From Thermomonas alba (lineage in GTDB: Bacteria > Pseudomonadota > Gammaproteobacteria > Xanthomonadales > Xanthomonadaceae), in the NCBI RefSeq assembly GCF_022419205.1, contig NZ_JAJOZU010000002.1, positions 248,001 to 312,000 on the forward strand: a stretch of DNA of 64,000 bases. Reading direction: 5' to 3'. Of this stretch, positions 18,414-30,100 are shown in pieces. The position numbers and the translations under genes were made by a program. Position 1 is the first letter of the stretch. Each line of letters starts with the position of its first letter. Under the pieces are notes generated by a model that saw nothing but the letters and a program-made list of their open reading frames with translations, was not told the origin of the DNA and did not search any database.

Positions 18414-18767
18414 ATGTTCGACTTCTCGCTCGGCGAGATGCTGGTGGTGGCGCTGGTGGCGCTGGTGGTGCTCGGCCCCGAACGCCTGCCCAAGGCCGCG
18501 CGCCTGGCCGGATTGTGGCTGCGCCGCGCGCGTGCGCACTGGGTGTCGGTGAAGAACGAACTGGAGCAGGAACTGGCGCGCGAAGAGCTGGCGCGTAGCC
18601 TGCGCGAGACCCGGCAGGCGCTGGACGAGGCGCAGCTGCAGCTGCATACCAGCGGCCACGATCCGGGGCCGGCCGCGTCCGCAAGCAGCCCTTCCGAACC
18701 TGCCGCGCCAGCGTCCGAAACCGCAGCCAACCCCACGCCCGCCGGCGAGGTGCGCCGTGATGGCTGA
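18414..18767 (+). CDS. tatB: Sec-independent translocase subunit TatB
   Basis: A 117-residue receptor subunit of the Tat system. The N-terminal segment MFDFSLGEMLVVALVALVVLGPERLP has the TatB pattern of a membrane helix followed by GPERLP (18 to 20 residues quoted in outline only by its key GPERLP hinge), then a long amphipathic helix and a Ser/Pro/Ala-rich tail. It starts eight bases after tatA and overlaps tatC by eight bases. Confidence 0.95.
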   Translation: MFDFSLGEMLVVALVALVVLGPERLPKAARLAGLWLRRARAHWVSVKNELEQELAREELARSLRETRQALDEAQLQLHTSGHDPGPAASASSPSEPAAPASETAANPTPAGEVRRDG

Positions 18768-19518
18768 CGCTGGCGACGCAACCGACGAGCGTCCGCTGAT
18801 CGCGCACCTGCTGGAACTGCGCATGCGCCTGCTGCGCGGCCTGATCGGGCTGGCGCTGGTACTGCTGGCGCTGCTGCCGGTGGCCAACCGGCTATACGCC
18901 TTCCTGGCGCGACCGCTGCTGGCGAAACTGCCGAAAGGCGGCCAGCTGATCGCCACCCAAGTGGCCTCGCCGTTCTTCGCGCCGCTCAAACTGGCTTTGT
19001 TCGTGGCGCTGATGATCGCCATGCCGTGGCTGCTCTACCAGCTGTGGGCGTTCGTCGCGCCGGGGCTGTACCGGCGCGAGAAACGGTTGGCGCTGCCGCT
19101 GCTGGTCTCGGCGCTCGCGCTGTTCTATGCCGGCTGCGCGTTCGCCTATTTCCTGGTGCTGCCGATGGTGTTCGGCTTCCTCGCCCGGGTGACCCCGGAC
19201 GGGGTGGCGATGATGACCGACATCAGCGCCTACCTCGATTTCGTGCTGGTGCTGTTCCTCGCCTTCGGGCTGGCGTTCGAGCTGCCGGTGGCGCTGGTGA
19301 TCCTGGCCCTGCTCGGCTGGGTGACCCCGGCCCAGCTGCGCGAGGGGCGCGGCTACGCGATCGTGGGCATCTTCATCGTCGCCGCGATCGTGACCCCGCC
19401 CGATGTGGTGAGCCAGCTGATGCTGGCGATTCCGATGTGCCTGCTGTACGAAGCCGGCATCCTCGCTGCGCGGCTGGTCGCACCGGCGCGGTCGGTCGCT
19501 CCCGATACGCCCGATTGA
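18760..19518 (+). CDS. tatC: Sec-independent translocase subunit TatC
   Basis: A 252-residue polytopic membrane protein that recognises the twin-arginine signal with TatB. Six membrane helices can be traced, with HLLELRMRLL at the N-terminus and the conserved FELPV in the fourth helix region. It starts with ATG at 18760, inside the end of tatB; a GTG one codon earlier is possible. Confidence 0.95.
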   Translation: MADAGDATDERPLIAHLLELRMRLLRGLIGLALVLLALLPVANRLYAFLARPLLAKLPKGGQLIATQVASPFFAPLKLALFVALMIAMPWLLYQLWAFVAPGLYRREKRLALPLLVSALALFYAGCAFAYFLVLPMVFGFLARVTPDGVAMMTDISAYLDFVLVLFLAFGLAFELPVALVILALLGWVTPAQLREGRGYAIVGIFIVAAIVTPPDVVSQLMLAIPMCLLYEAGILAARLVAPARSVAPDTPD

Positions 19519-19553
19519 GGCACTTGCCCGTCTCCGTGGAGCGCAGTCGAGCG

Positions 19554-20270
19554 ATGCCACCCACCGATGGCCCTCCCGCTGAGTTCAGGCCCGCCGGTTT
19601 CTGGCCGCGCTATGCGGCGTGGTCGCTGGATGCCGCCTGCCTGCTGCCACTGGCCGCGCTGCTCGGGACCGGCCCGCTGCGGCGGGCGTGGGCGCAAGCG
19701 GATGCCAGCCTGCATACCCTGCTAGCACTCGCCGCGCAGCGGCTGGATGCCGGGCTGACCCGAGGCGATCCACCGCTGGCGCTGGCCCTGGCCGCCGCCG
19801 GCGATCCCCGCCTGCAGGCCGCCGCGCACGCGCTGAGCACCGCGCTGACCACCCTGCTCGGCCTGCCGCTGCTGCTCTACGCCCTGCTGTCGGCGCTGTG
19901 GGCACTGGGATTCGAAGCCTCCCGCTGGCAGGCCACCCCGGGGCAGCGCGCGCTGGGCCTACGCGTGACCGATACCGCCGATGCGCGCATCGGTGGCGGG
20001 CGGGCGCTGCTGCGCCATCTCGCCGCCGGGCTGTCCTGGGCCAGTCTCAATCTTGGGCACGCCCTGATCGCGCTGCCGCCGCATCTGGCCCTGCACGACC
20101 GCCTCAGCGCTACGCGCGTGCAGGCGCATGCTGGCACTTCGCGCCTGCCCGTCTGGGCGCGCGCCTGGCTGTGGCTGCAGGCGCTGGCCGGCGTGTTCGC
20201 GCTGGCCTGGCTCTACCGCCTGCTGCAGGCGCAGATGGACGCCGCCCTGCGCGCGGCCCTGGGCAGCTGA
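19554..20270 (+). CDS. RDD-family membrane protein
   Basis: A 238-residue membrane protein. The N-terminal FWPRYAAWSLDA gives the Arg and Asp of the RDD motif, and two to four hydrophobic helices follow; WQATPGQRALGLRVTD is the second conserved RDD-family block. RDD proteins are poorly characterised and sometimes linked to ion transport. It is 35 bases downstream of tatC and may be the last gene of that transcript. No strong ribosome binding site. Confidence 0.85.
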   Translation: MPPTDGPPAEFRPAGFWPRYAAWSLDAACLLPLAALLGTGPLRRAWAQADASLHTLLALAAQRLDAGLTRGDPPLALALAAAGDPRLQAAAHALSTALTTLLGLPLLLYALLSALWALGFEASRWQATPGQRALGLRVTDTADARIGGGRALLRHLAAGLSWASLNLGHALIALPPHLALHDRLSATRVQAHAGTSRLPVWARAWLWLQALAGVFALAWLYRLLQAQMDAALRAALGS

Positions 20271-20288
20271 GCGCCTGCCAAGCGCGGC

Positions 20289-21203
20289 TTATAGTTCGAT
20301 GCGGTCCTCGCGCGCCGACACCGCCAGGCCATTGCCACCGTCGCCGCTGATGTCGCGCCAGGCGTAGTACATCACCCCGAACATCACCACCATCAGGGCG
20401 ACCACGAACGCCAGGTACAGCGGCACCGCGATCACCGCCACCACCCAGCCGCCCAGCAGTTTCGCCAGCAAGCCGGCCACCAGCATGGCCAGCACCAGCA
20501 CGATCGCCAGCACGACCGCCGCCAGCACCGCCAGCACGAACAGCAGCAGCAGCGCCGGCAGGTTGCGCAGGCTGCCGCGCACGCCGTCGGCCAGGGCTTC
20601 GCCGACGCTGCGGCCACGCAGCGCGATCTGGCCGAAGCCGATCGCCTGCACCCCATAGACCAGCAGCCCTACCACCCACATGACCAGCATCGCCAGGCTG
20701 AAGCCATCCGGCAGCGCGGTCGGCGGGGTGCCGCCCGCGGGGCCCTGCAGGGTGTGCAGATACCAGCTGCCGATGTCGGGCGCCAGCAGCCCGACCAGCG
20801 CTGCCAGCAGCAGGTTCTGGGCCAGCATCAGCACGACCATGAACGTGACCGCGCGCGCCGCCACCGGCGGCTCGCCGAGCACCGAGAACACCGCCGCGGG
20901 ACCGACCGCACGCCCATGCTCGACGGCATCCACCAGCCGCAGATAGCCGGCGATCAAGACCGCCATCAGCGTGGTCACCACCAGCCCGACCAGCATCGAG
21001 GCGCCGCTGGCCACCAGCCCGCCAGGCTTGGCCGCCAGGCCCACCGCGACCAGCACGACCACCATGCCCATGGCCAGGGCGATGATCGCCGCCAGCAGCA
21101 GCAACGCACCGCCGAAGATCGCCTTCGGGTTGTCGCGGCCCAGATTTAGCGCCCGCCGCAGCCAGTCGATGCTGGCCGTGGCGCCCACCGCGCGCGTCGT
21201 CAT
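20289..21203 (-). CDS. Polytopic membrane protein (BPSS1780-like)
   Basis: A 304-residue protein with about six hydrophobic helices. The N-terminus with WLRRAL and NPKAIFGG resembles the BPSS1780 family of membrane proteins of unknown function, whose defining segment is W...A..LF. Role unknown. A good ribosome binding site (GAGGGAGA) precedes the ATG. It converges with the RDD gene. Confidence 0.75.
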   Translation of the reverse strand: MTTRAVGATASIDWLRRALNLGRDNPKAIFGGALLLLAAIIALAMGMVVVLVAVGLAAKPGGLVASGASMLVGLVVTTLMAVLIAGYLRLVDAVEHGRAVGPAAVFSVLGEPPVAARAVTFMVVLMLAQNLLLAALVGLLAPDIGSWYLHTLQGPAGGTPPTALPDGFSLAMLVMWVVGLLVYGVQAIGFGQIALRGRSVGEALADGVRGSLRNLPALLLLFVLAVLAAVVLAIVLVLAMLVAGLLAKLLGGWVVAVIAVPLYLAFVVALMVVMFGVMYYAWRDISGDGGNGLAVSAREDRIEL

Positions 21204-21217
21204 CCGTGTCTCCCTCG

Positions 21218-21245
21218 AAAAAAGCCGAGGCCCGCGGCGCGGGCC
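21218..21245 (-). terminator. Intrinsic terminator of the amidotransferase gene
   Basis: GGCCCGC-n3-GCGGGCC (21229-21245) forms a perfect 7-bp stem; on the minus strand it is followed after five bases by six Ts (21223-21218). It lies between the amidotransferase stop and the start of the next minus-strand gene. Confidence 0.75.
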
Positions 21246-21260
21246 ATGCCTACAGCATAC

Positions 21261-21986
21261 TCAACCCGGAATGCTGCGGCGGACGTGTTGCACGAACCGA
21301 CGCAGCACGCGCCTGGCCAGCGGCGCGGCGTGCACAGCGGCCTCCAACCGGCGCGGATCGCGGCCTTCCTGCGCCAGCGCCTCGCGGCGGGCGCGAATGT
21401 AGCCGCGCATGTGCATGGTGCTGAACTCGGGATGGAACTGCACCCCCCAGACGCTCGCGCCCCAACGATAGGCCTGGCAGGCGTCCTGCGCGCTGCGCGC
21501 GAGCACGAGCGCGCCCGGCGGCGGCCGCAGCACGCTCTGCAGATGGGTCAGCTGGGCGGAAAACCGCGCCGGCAGGCCGGCGAACAAGGGGTCGGCGGCG
21601 GCTTCCGGCAGCAGCTCGACCGCCACCGTGCCCATCTCGCGCCCCTGCGGGTTGTCGCCCACCGTGCCGCCCAGCGCGTGCGCGATCAGCTGGTGGCCGT
21701 AGCAGATCCCCAGCAGCGGCAGCCCGGCCTGCGCGGCCTTCGCCAGCCAGGCCGCGCTGCGCTCGCTCCAGTCGCGGCGCTCGGTCACCATCGCCGCCGA
21801 GCCGGTGACGATCACGCCGGCAAACCCGGCGCGCTCGGGCAGCGCCTCGCCGTGCTCGACGTCCACCACCACCGCGGCATCGCGGTCCAGCCCGGCCGCC
21901 ACCCGGATCCAGTGGGCGAAGCTGCCGTGGCGGCGCATGCTCGCGGTGGGGTGGCCGGTTTGCAGGATCAGCAGGGGTGCGGTCAT
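21261..21986 (-). CDS. Class I glutamine amidotransferase
   Basis: A 241-residue protein of the GATase class I fold, as in the amidotransferase domain of GMP synthase or in gamma-glutamyl hydrolase-like proteins. The nucleophile is in GICYGHQLIAHALGG, and the catalytic His and Glu in WGVQFHPEFS. No synthetase domain is attached, so it probably acts on its own or with an unidentified partner. The ATG at 21986 is chosen for the GGGGAGAT ribosome binding site nine bases upstream, over an upstream in-frame ATG at 22019. Confidence 0.88.
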   Translation of the reverse strand: MTAPLLILQTGHPTASMRRHGSFAHWIRVAAGLDRDAAVVVDVEHGEALPERAGFAGVIVTGSAAMVTERRDWSERSAAWLAKAAQAGLPLLGICYGHQLIAHALGGTVGDNPQGREMGTVAVELLPEAAADPLFAGLPARFSAQLTHLQSVLRPPPGALVLARSAQDACQAYRWGASVWGVQFHPEFSTMHMRGYIRARREALAQEGRDPRRLEAAVHAAPLARRVLRRFVQHVRRSIPG

Positions 21987-22070
21987 CGGCGTTGCATCTC
22001 CCCGCCGCGGCATGCGCACGGGGAAGTCGGAAATGGGGCGGGAACGGGCAGGCGGCGCGAGCCGGCCACT

Positions 22071-22076
22071 TATACT
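22071..22076 (+). promoter_or_regulatory. -10 element of the glyQS operon
   Basis: TATACT at 22071-22076, near consensus, 30 bases before the glyQ ATG. No clear -35 hexamer. Confidence 0.45.
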
Positions 22077-22105
22077 AGCCGGCCACGTTGCCGCTTGACC
22101 CGCCG

Positions 22106-23034
<929 letters not shown>

Positions 23035-23038
<4 letters not shown>

Positions 23039-25203
23039 GCATGCAACCGCTGCTGATCGAACTCGGTACCGAGGAACTCCCGGTCAAGGCATTGCCGGGG
23101 CTGGCGCAGGCGCTGTTCGACGGCGTCATCGCCGCGCTGGAAAAGCGCGGCATCGCGATCGAACGCGGCGATGCCAAGCCGCTGTACTCGCCGCGTCGGC
23201 TGGCGGTGCTGCTGCCGGGCGTGGCGATCGCGCAGCCGGCGCAGACCTCCGAGGTGCTGGGCCCCTATCTCAACATCGCGCTCGACGCCGACGGGCAGCC
23301 GACCCGCGCGCTGCAGGGCTTCGCGGCCAAGCTCGGAGTGGAATGGACGCAACTCGAGCGCATCACCGACGCCAAGGGCGAACGCTTCGTGCACCGCGCC
23401 ACCACCCCGGGCGCGCTGACGCTCGACCTGCTGCAGGCGGTGCTGGACGACGCGCTGGCCGGCATGCCCATCCCCAAGCCGATGCGCTGGGGCGACCACC
23501 CCTACGGCTTCGCGCGCCCGCTGCACTGGCTGGTGGTGCTGCTGGGCAGCGCCGTGGCCAACGTGCACGCGCTGGGCATCCGCGCCGGCCGCCACACGCG
23601 CGGCCACCGCTTCCACGCCCCGGGCGAGATCGCCCTCGCGCAGCCGCAGGACTATGTAGAGGCGCTGCGCCAGGCCTGCGTGCTGGTCGATCCGGACGAA
23701 CGCCGCACGCATATCCGCGCCCAGGTGGAGCAGGCGGCACGGGGCGTCGCCGGCCTGGCGCGGATTACCGCGGACAATCTGGAGCAGGTGACCTGCCTGA
23801 CCGAATGGCCGCAGGCGATCGCCTGCACCTTCGAGCGCGACTTCCTGGCCGTGCCGCAGGAAGCGCTGATCGAGACCATGGAGGCCAATCAGAAGTTCTT
23901 CCCGGTGCTGGACGCGCAGGGACGGCTGACCGAGCACTTCGTCGGCATCGCCAACATCGCCTCCAAAGACCCGGCGGAAATCCGCAAGGGCTACGAGCGC
24001 GTGATCCGCCCGCGTTTCTCCGATGCCAAGTTCTTCTTCGACGAGGACCTCAAGCAAGGCCTCGCATCGATGGGCGAGGGCCTGAAGTCCGTGACCTACC
24101 AGGCCAAGCTGGGCAGCGTGGCCGACAAGGTCGCGCGCATGACCGCGCTGGCCGAGGCCATCGCCGCCCAGGTCGGGGCCGACCCGGCGCAAGCGCGGCG
24201 CGCGGCGCAGCTGGCGAAGAACGACCTGCAAAGCCGCATGGTGGGGGAGTTCCCGGAGCTGCAGGGCATCGCCGGCCGCTACTACGCGCAGGCCGCCGGC
24301 GAAACGGAGGCGGTGGCGCTGGCGATCGACGAAGCCTACCGCCCGCGCTTCGCTGGCGATGCCATCGCCGCCTCTCCCTTGGGCAAGGTGCTGGCGATCG
24401 CCGACCGCCTGGACACGCTGGCCGGCGGCTTCGCCGCGGGCCTGAAGCCGACCGGCAACAAGGACCCCTTCGCGCTGCGGCGCAATGCGCTGGGGCTGGC
24501 GCGGACGCTCATCGAGAGCGCCTTCGATCTCGACCTGAAGGCGCTGATTTATCGCGCATTCGAGGCTGTAAAACAGGCCATGGCCGATGTTGTACTTCGG
24601 CAAATGCACGATGCTGCGGAAAGTGCGCGTGCAATGGGCGTCGACACACCATCGCATCATTTCACTAGCCACTCGATTAGCCTGGCGGAATTGGACGAGC
24701 TCTACGACTTCATCCTCGACCGCCTGCGCGGCTACTACGCCGACAAAGGCGTGCCGGCCGCGCACTTCAATGCCGTCGCGCAGCTCAAGCCTGCCTCGCT
24801 GTACGACTTCGACCGCCGCCTCGATGCCATCGGCATCTTCGCGCAGCGGCCGGAGGCCGCGGCGCTGGCTGCGGCCAACAAGCGCATCGGCAACATCCTG
24901 AAGAAGGCCGACATCGCCATCCCGGCGATGGAAGACCCCTCGCTCATGACCGAGCCCGCCGAACGCGCGCTGGCCGAAGCGGTGGAAGCGGCCTACGCGG
25001 AGACCGCTCCGGCGCTGGCACGCGGCGACTACGTGGACGTGCTGTCGCACCTGGCGCGGCTGCGCCCGCAGGTGGACGCGTTCTTCGACGCGGTGATGGT
25101 CAACGCCGACGACCCGGCCGTGCGCGGCAACCGCCTGGCCCTGCTGAAGCGGCTGGCCGACCGTCTGGGGAGTGTGGCCGCGATCGAGCACCTGTCGGCG
25201 TGA
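23035..25203 (+). CDS. glyS: Glycyl-tRNA synthetase beta subunit
   Basis: A 722-residue tRNA-binding subunit, coupled to glyQ by an ATGA overlap. The N-terminus [15 protein letters not shown], the HD-like region and the C-terminal anticodon-binding part are complete. Residues about 502-549 are encoded by a 140-bp stretch of about 54% GC in a gene of nearly 70%, with codons such as GTT, CTT, TCA and ACA that are rare here. The reading frame is intact, so the protein should be functional. Confidence 0.97.
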
Positions 25204-25248
25204 GGGCCGCGCGCCGGCGGGTTTAATCCGGCGTTGACGCCGCGCCGG

Positions 25249-25254
25249 TATCCT
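25249..25254 (+). promoter_or_regulatory. -10 element for leaderless tamA
   Basis: TATCCT followed by exactly six bases and the ATG at 25261; no ribosome binding site is present. The same hexamer and spacing precede the DUF389 gene at 61861. Confidence 0.45.
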
Positions 25255-25260
25255 GCGTCG

Positions 25261-27159
25261 ATGCCGATCCGCTCCCTGCGCCTTCCGCTGCTGCTCGCCT
25301 GCCTATGCGCCGCCGCCCCGGCGTGGGCGGTGAAGGTGGAGCGGATCGAGATCGAGGGCCTCAAGGACGCGGCGATGCGCGACAACGTGCGCAGCGCGCT
25401 GTCGCTGAGCGACGCGCTGGGCAAGGACCTGCGCGCGCGCCGCCTGGGCTACCTGCTGCAGGTGGCCGACGCCGAGGCGCGGCGGGCGCTGGAGCCGTTC
25501 GGCTACTACGCGCCGACGATCGAGGTGCTGCGCAGCGACCGCCCGGCGCCGGCGGCGAGTGAAACCGCTGGCAATGCCGCAGACGCGGACGACACCAACG
25601 CGGCGGCGGATGCGGCGGAAAGCGATGCCGCGGACGCCGATGCGGGCGAGGCCGCCGCACCGGGGCGCGCGATCACCGTCACCCTGCGCATCGTGCCCGG
25701 GCTGCCGGTCCGGGTGCGCGGCTTCGATGTCGGGGTGGACGGCCCGGGCGCGTCCGATCCCACGGTCGCTGCGGCGTTGCAGGCATTCCAGCCGCGCCCG
25801 GGGCAGGTGCTGGACCACGCGCGCTATGAGGCCAGCAAGGCGCAGGTGGCCGGTGCGCTGGCGCGCCACGGGTATTTCGAGGCGAAGCTGCTGCAGCACC
25901 GGGTGGAGGTCATCCGCGCCGAGCACGCCGCCGACATCGCGCTGCGCTGGGACAGCGGCGCGCGCTTCGCCTTCGGCCCGGCGCAGTTCACGCAAACCCC
26001 ACAGGCGGTGGTGTGGCCGCGCCTGCTCGACAAACTGGTGCCGTGGACGCCCGGCGCGCCCTACGACGAGGCGCAGGTGGAGCGCCTGCGGCAGTCGCTG
26101 CAGGCGCTGGACTACTTCGGGCTGGTGGACGTGCAGGCCGATCCGGCCGCCGCCCGCGACGGCCAGGTGCCGGTACAGGTGCAGCTGACCCCGGCCAGGC
26201 GCAGCCTCTACAGCGCCGGTCTCAGCTACGGCACGCTCAGCGGCACCGGCATCAGCCTCGGCATCGAGCGCCGCTACCTCAACCGCCGCGGGCACAAGGC
26301 GCTGGCGCAGATCGACTGGGCGCTGAAGCGCAAGACCGCGACCGTGCAGTACCGCATCCCGGCCTTCGCCTGGCTGGACGGCTGGTACACCGCCAGCCTG
26401 CAGGCCGCCGACGAGCAGACCGCCTACGTCGATAGCCGGCATCTGGAGCTGGTCGCCGGGCGCACCGGGCAGTACAGCCGCCACCTGGAGCTGTCGGCCA
26501 CCCTGCACGTGCTGCGCGAGCGCTGGGCGTACTCCCTGCCGAGCAAGCCCACGCCCAGCTTCCAGTTGGCCAGCTTCGTGTTCCCGGAACTGCGCGGCGA
26601 GTACATCGCGGTGGACGACCGCCTGGCCCCGCGCCGCGGCGGTGGCCTCACCCTCACCCTGCGCGGCGGCAGCGGTGGCGCCGACGGCAACGCCACCTTC
26701 ACCCAGCTGCACGCGCGCGCGCAGTGGTTCCACGGGCTGGATGCGGACAGCCGCCTGATCGTGCGCGGCGAGCTGGGCCACACCTTCACCCGCGATGTGC
26801 TCGACCTGCCGCCCAGCCTGCGCTTCTACGCCGGCGGCGACCGCAGCGTGCGCGGCTACGGCTGGCACGAGATCGGCCCGCGCATCGTCACCACCGGCGG
26901 CGACTACTTCACCGGCGCGCCGAACGTGGTCACCGCCAGCCTGGAATATGAGCGCTACTTCAAGGGCCCGTGGGGCGCGGCGGTGTTCGTGGACAGCGGC
27001 AGCGCGTTCGCTGGGCGCACGCCTGACATGCACACCGGCGTCGGCGTCGGCCTGCGCTGGCGCTCGCCGGTGGGGCCGGTGCGGATCGACATCGCGCGCG
27101 GGCTGAATTCGCCCGACTCGCCGTTCACCCTGCACCTCAACATCGGAGTCGATCTATGA
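25261..27159 (+). CDS. tamA: Translocation and assembly module protein TamA (Omp85)
   Basis: A 632-residue outer-membrane protein of the BamA/TamA family: signal peptide (to about residue 23), POTRA domains, and a C-terminal 16-strand barrel with the Omp85 motifs VRGYGWHEIGPR and the terminal strand LHLNIGVDL. It works with TamB to insert beta-barrel proteins or move lipids. Between about residues 99 and 136 there is an Ala/Asp/Glu-rich low-complexity linker inside the POTRA region. The next gene, tamB, starts within its last codons (ATGA). Confidence 0.94.
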   Translation: MPIRSLRLPLLLACLCAAAPAWAVKVERIEIEGLKDAAMRDNVRSALSLSDALGKDLRARRLGYLLQVADAEARRALEPFGYYAPTIEVLRSDRPAPAASETAGNAADADDTNAAADAAESDAADADAGEAAAPGRAITVTLRIVPGLPVRVRGFDVGVDGPGASDPTVAAALQAFQPRPGQVLDHARYEASKAQVAGALARHGYFEAKLLQHRVEVIRAEHAADIALRWDSGARFAFGPAQFTQTPQAVVWPRLLDKLVPWTPGAPYDEAQVERLRQSLQALDYFGLVDVQADPAAARDGQVPVQVQLTPARRSLYSAGLSYGTLSGTGISLGIERRYLNRRGHKALAQIDWALKRKTATVQYRIPAFAWLDGWYTASLQAADEQTAYVDSRHLELVAGRTGQYSRHLELSATLHVLRERWAYSLPSKPTPSFQLASFVFPELRGEYIAVDDRLAPRRGGGLTLTLRGGSGGADGNATFTQLHARAQWFHGLDADSRLIVRGELGHTFTRDVLDLPPSLRFYAGGDRSVRGYGWHEIGPRIVTTGGDYFTGAPNVVTASLEYERYFKGPWGAAVFVDSGSAFAGRTPDMHTGVGVGLRWRSPVGPVRIDIARGLNSPDSPFTLHLNIGVDL

Positions 27160-30100
27160 CGCCCGCGCCGCCTCCGCCGCGCGCGCGCCGGCACCGTCTG
27201 CTCGTCGGCAGCGTCATGCTGCTGAGCCTGCTCCTTGCCGCGACGCTGGGCTGGCTGTTGCTCACGACGCGCGGGCGCGATGCGCTGCTGGCGCAGATCG
27301 TGGCGCGGCTGCCGGCCGGCACCGAGCTGACCTGGGACGCGGCGGACGGGCCGCTGTCCGGCCCGCTGACCCTGCGCGGCGTGCGCTTTTCGATGCCGCG
27401 CCAGCGCGACCCCGACTGCGTGCCCACGCCGCGCGCCCGCTGCGCGATGGGCACACTGCGCTTCCAGGCGCAGACCGTGGTGCTGGATCCGGCGCTGCTG
27501 CCGCTGCTGGGCGGCACCCTGCGCCTGGACGCGCTGGAGGTGCGCGGCGGCGTGCTCGACCTGCCGCGCAGCGACACCCCGCTGCAACTGCCGCGCTGGC
27601 CGGACGTGCTGCCGCAGATCGCGCCGCCGCTGGCGCTACGCGCCGATGCCATCCGCATCGACGCCCTCGCGATCCAGCGCGAGGGCGCGCCGCTGCTTAC
27701 GATCCAGCGCCTGCGCGGCGGGTTGCAGGCCAGCGCCGGCCGCCTGCACGTGGAGCACCTGGCGATCGACAGCGACCGCGGCCGCTTCACCCTGCACGGC
27801 GATTACCAGCCGGCGCGCGATTTCCGCAGCGACCTCACCGCCACCGCGGTGCTCGCCGCCGCGCCCGGGCGCACCCCGGCGCGACTGGGCCTGGTGGTGC
27901 GCGGCGACCTGAAGCGGATGGTGGTGGCGCTGGCCGGGGACGTCCCGGACCCGCTGCGCGCAAGTCTCCTCCTGCAGGGCGACAAGGCAACCCCGCACTG
28001 GCAGCTTTCCGCACGCGGCGACGGGCTGGACCTGGGCCTGCTGGCGGGCGCGGCCACGCCCGCCACCCCGCTGCGGTTCTCGCTCAGCGCGCGCGGCAAG
28101 GGCGGCGACGCGCAGCTGCAGGGCGCGCTGCACCAGGGCGAGCGCGCCTTCGTCCTGCAGCCCTCGCGGCTGCGCCTGCAGGACCAGCAGCTGCAGCTGC
28201 AGCCGCTGGTGCTGGATGCCTTCGGCGGCCGCATCACCGCGCGCGGCAGCGCCGACCTGCGCGATCCCGCCCGCGCCTCGGTGCAACTGGCACTGGCCGC
28301 GCGCGGCCTGCGCTGGAGCGATGCCGATGGCACCACCACCCTGCGCGGCGATGCCGACCTCGGCGTGAGCGGGCAGCTGCAGCGCTGGGCGCTGCAGGGC
28401 CAGCTGCGCCTGCTGCGCGGCCACGAGCGCGCGGAGGTGGAGCTCACCGGCAACGGCGACCTGGACCGGATGCAGGTGACGCGCCTTATGGCGAGCATGC
28501 CGCAGGGCCGGCTGGACGCCAGCGGCGCGCTGGCATGGACACCGGCGCTGGAATGGACGGCGCAGGCCACGCTGGCCGGGTTCGATCCCGGCTACTTCGC
28601 GCCGGACTGGCCGGGCGCGATCCACGGCGAGCTGCGCAGCCGCGGCGGCACCCGCGCCGATGGCCAGCTGCGCGCGGAGCTGCAGGCGCGCGACCTCGGC
28701 GGGCGGCTGCGCGGGCGCGCGCTGGCCGGACATGCCGACGCCACGATCGACGGCGACACCTACCGCGGCGACCTCGCGCTCAGCCTCGGCGGCAGCCGGA
28801 TCGACGCGCACGGCAGCATGGCGGACACGGTGGCGGTGACGGCCAGCCTCGCCCCGCTGCGCCTGGACGACCTGCTGCCGGGCGGCGGCGGCGTGCTGCG
28901 CGGCACGCTGGCGCTGCGCGGCGCGCGCCGTGCGCCGGACCTCGCGGTGAACCTGACCGGCCGCGACCTCGCCTTCGGCGCGTACCGCGCCACCCATCTG
29001 CAGGCGCAGGGCCGGCTGCCGTGGCAGGCCGGCGACGGCGATCTGCGCCTCGACGCCAGCGGGGTGCAGGCCGGCCTGCCGCTGGACAGCCTGCATGCCC
29101 GCCTGCGCGGCGCGGTCGAACGCCTGCAGCTGGACGCCGAGGCGCGCGGCGAGGCCGGCACCCTGGCGCTGTCTGCGCAGGCGCGCCGGCGGGGCGCCGG
29201 CTGGCAGGGCGCGCTGGCGACGCTGGCCCTCGGCCCTGCGCGCGGCGGAGCGTGGACGCTGGCGCAGCCGGCCGCCTGGCGCTGGCGCGGCGGCGCGTTC
29301 GCGCTGGATCCCGCCTGCCTGCGCGGCGCTGCGGGCGGCCGCGTCTGCGCGCAGGGCGGCTGGCCGCAGCCGGGGCTGCGCGTGCAGGGCGACGCGCTGC
29401 CGCTGGCCCTGGCCGCCGACTGGCTGCCGCCGCGCAGCGATGGCCGGCCGTGGGCGCTGGACGGCACGCTGGATTTGCAGGCGGACGTGCGCGCGGCAGG
29501 GCGCGGTTGGCAGGCCACCGCCACGCTGCGTTCGGCCGCCGGCGGCCTGCGCGAACGCCCCGGGGCGCGGCGCGCGCTGCTGCGCTATCGCGACCTGGTG
29601 GTCGCGGCCGATCTCGGCCCGGCGCAGTGGCAGCTGTCGGCGTATGCCGCGCTGGGACGCGACGGCAGCCTGGCCGCGCAGGTGCAGACCGGGCCGCAGG
29701 CGCAGGCCCCGCTGCGCGGCGTGTTGCGCCTGCGTACCACGGAGCTGCTGCCGCTGGAGCTGCTCTCGCCCGACATCGTCGAGCCGCGCGGGCGCCTGGA
29801 CGTGGCCGTGCAGTTGGGCGGCAGCCGCGCCGCGCCGCGTCTGGGCGGCCAGGCGCAGCTGCAGGGGTTCGCCGCGGAGCTGCCGGCGCTGGGGATCGCC
29901 GTTCAGGACGGCGAACTGCAGCTGCAGGCGCAGGAAGACGGCAGCGCGCGCATCGCCGGCACTCTCGGCACCGGCCAGGGCCCGCTGCAGGTGGAAGGCA
30001 GCCTCGGCTGGCAGGACACCAGCACCCCGCTGCAGCTGTCGCTGCGCGGGACCCGCGTGCTGCTGGCCGATACCCGCCAGCTGCGCCTGCTGGCCTCGCC

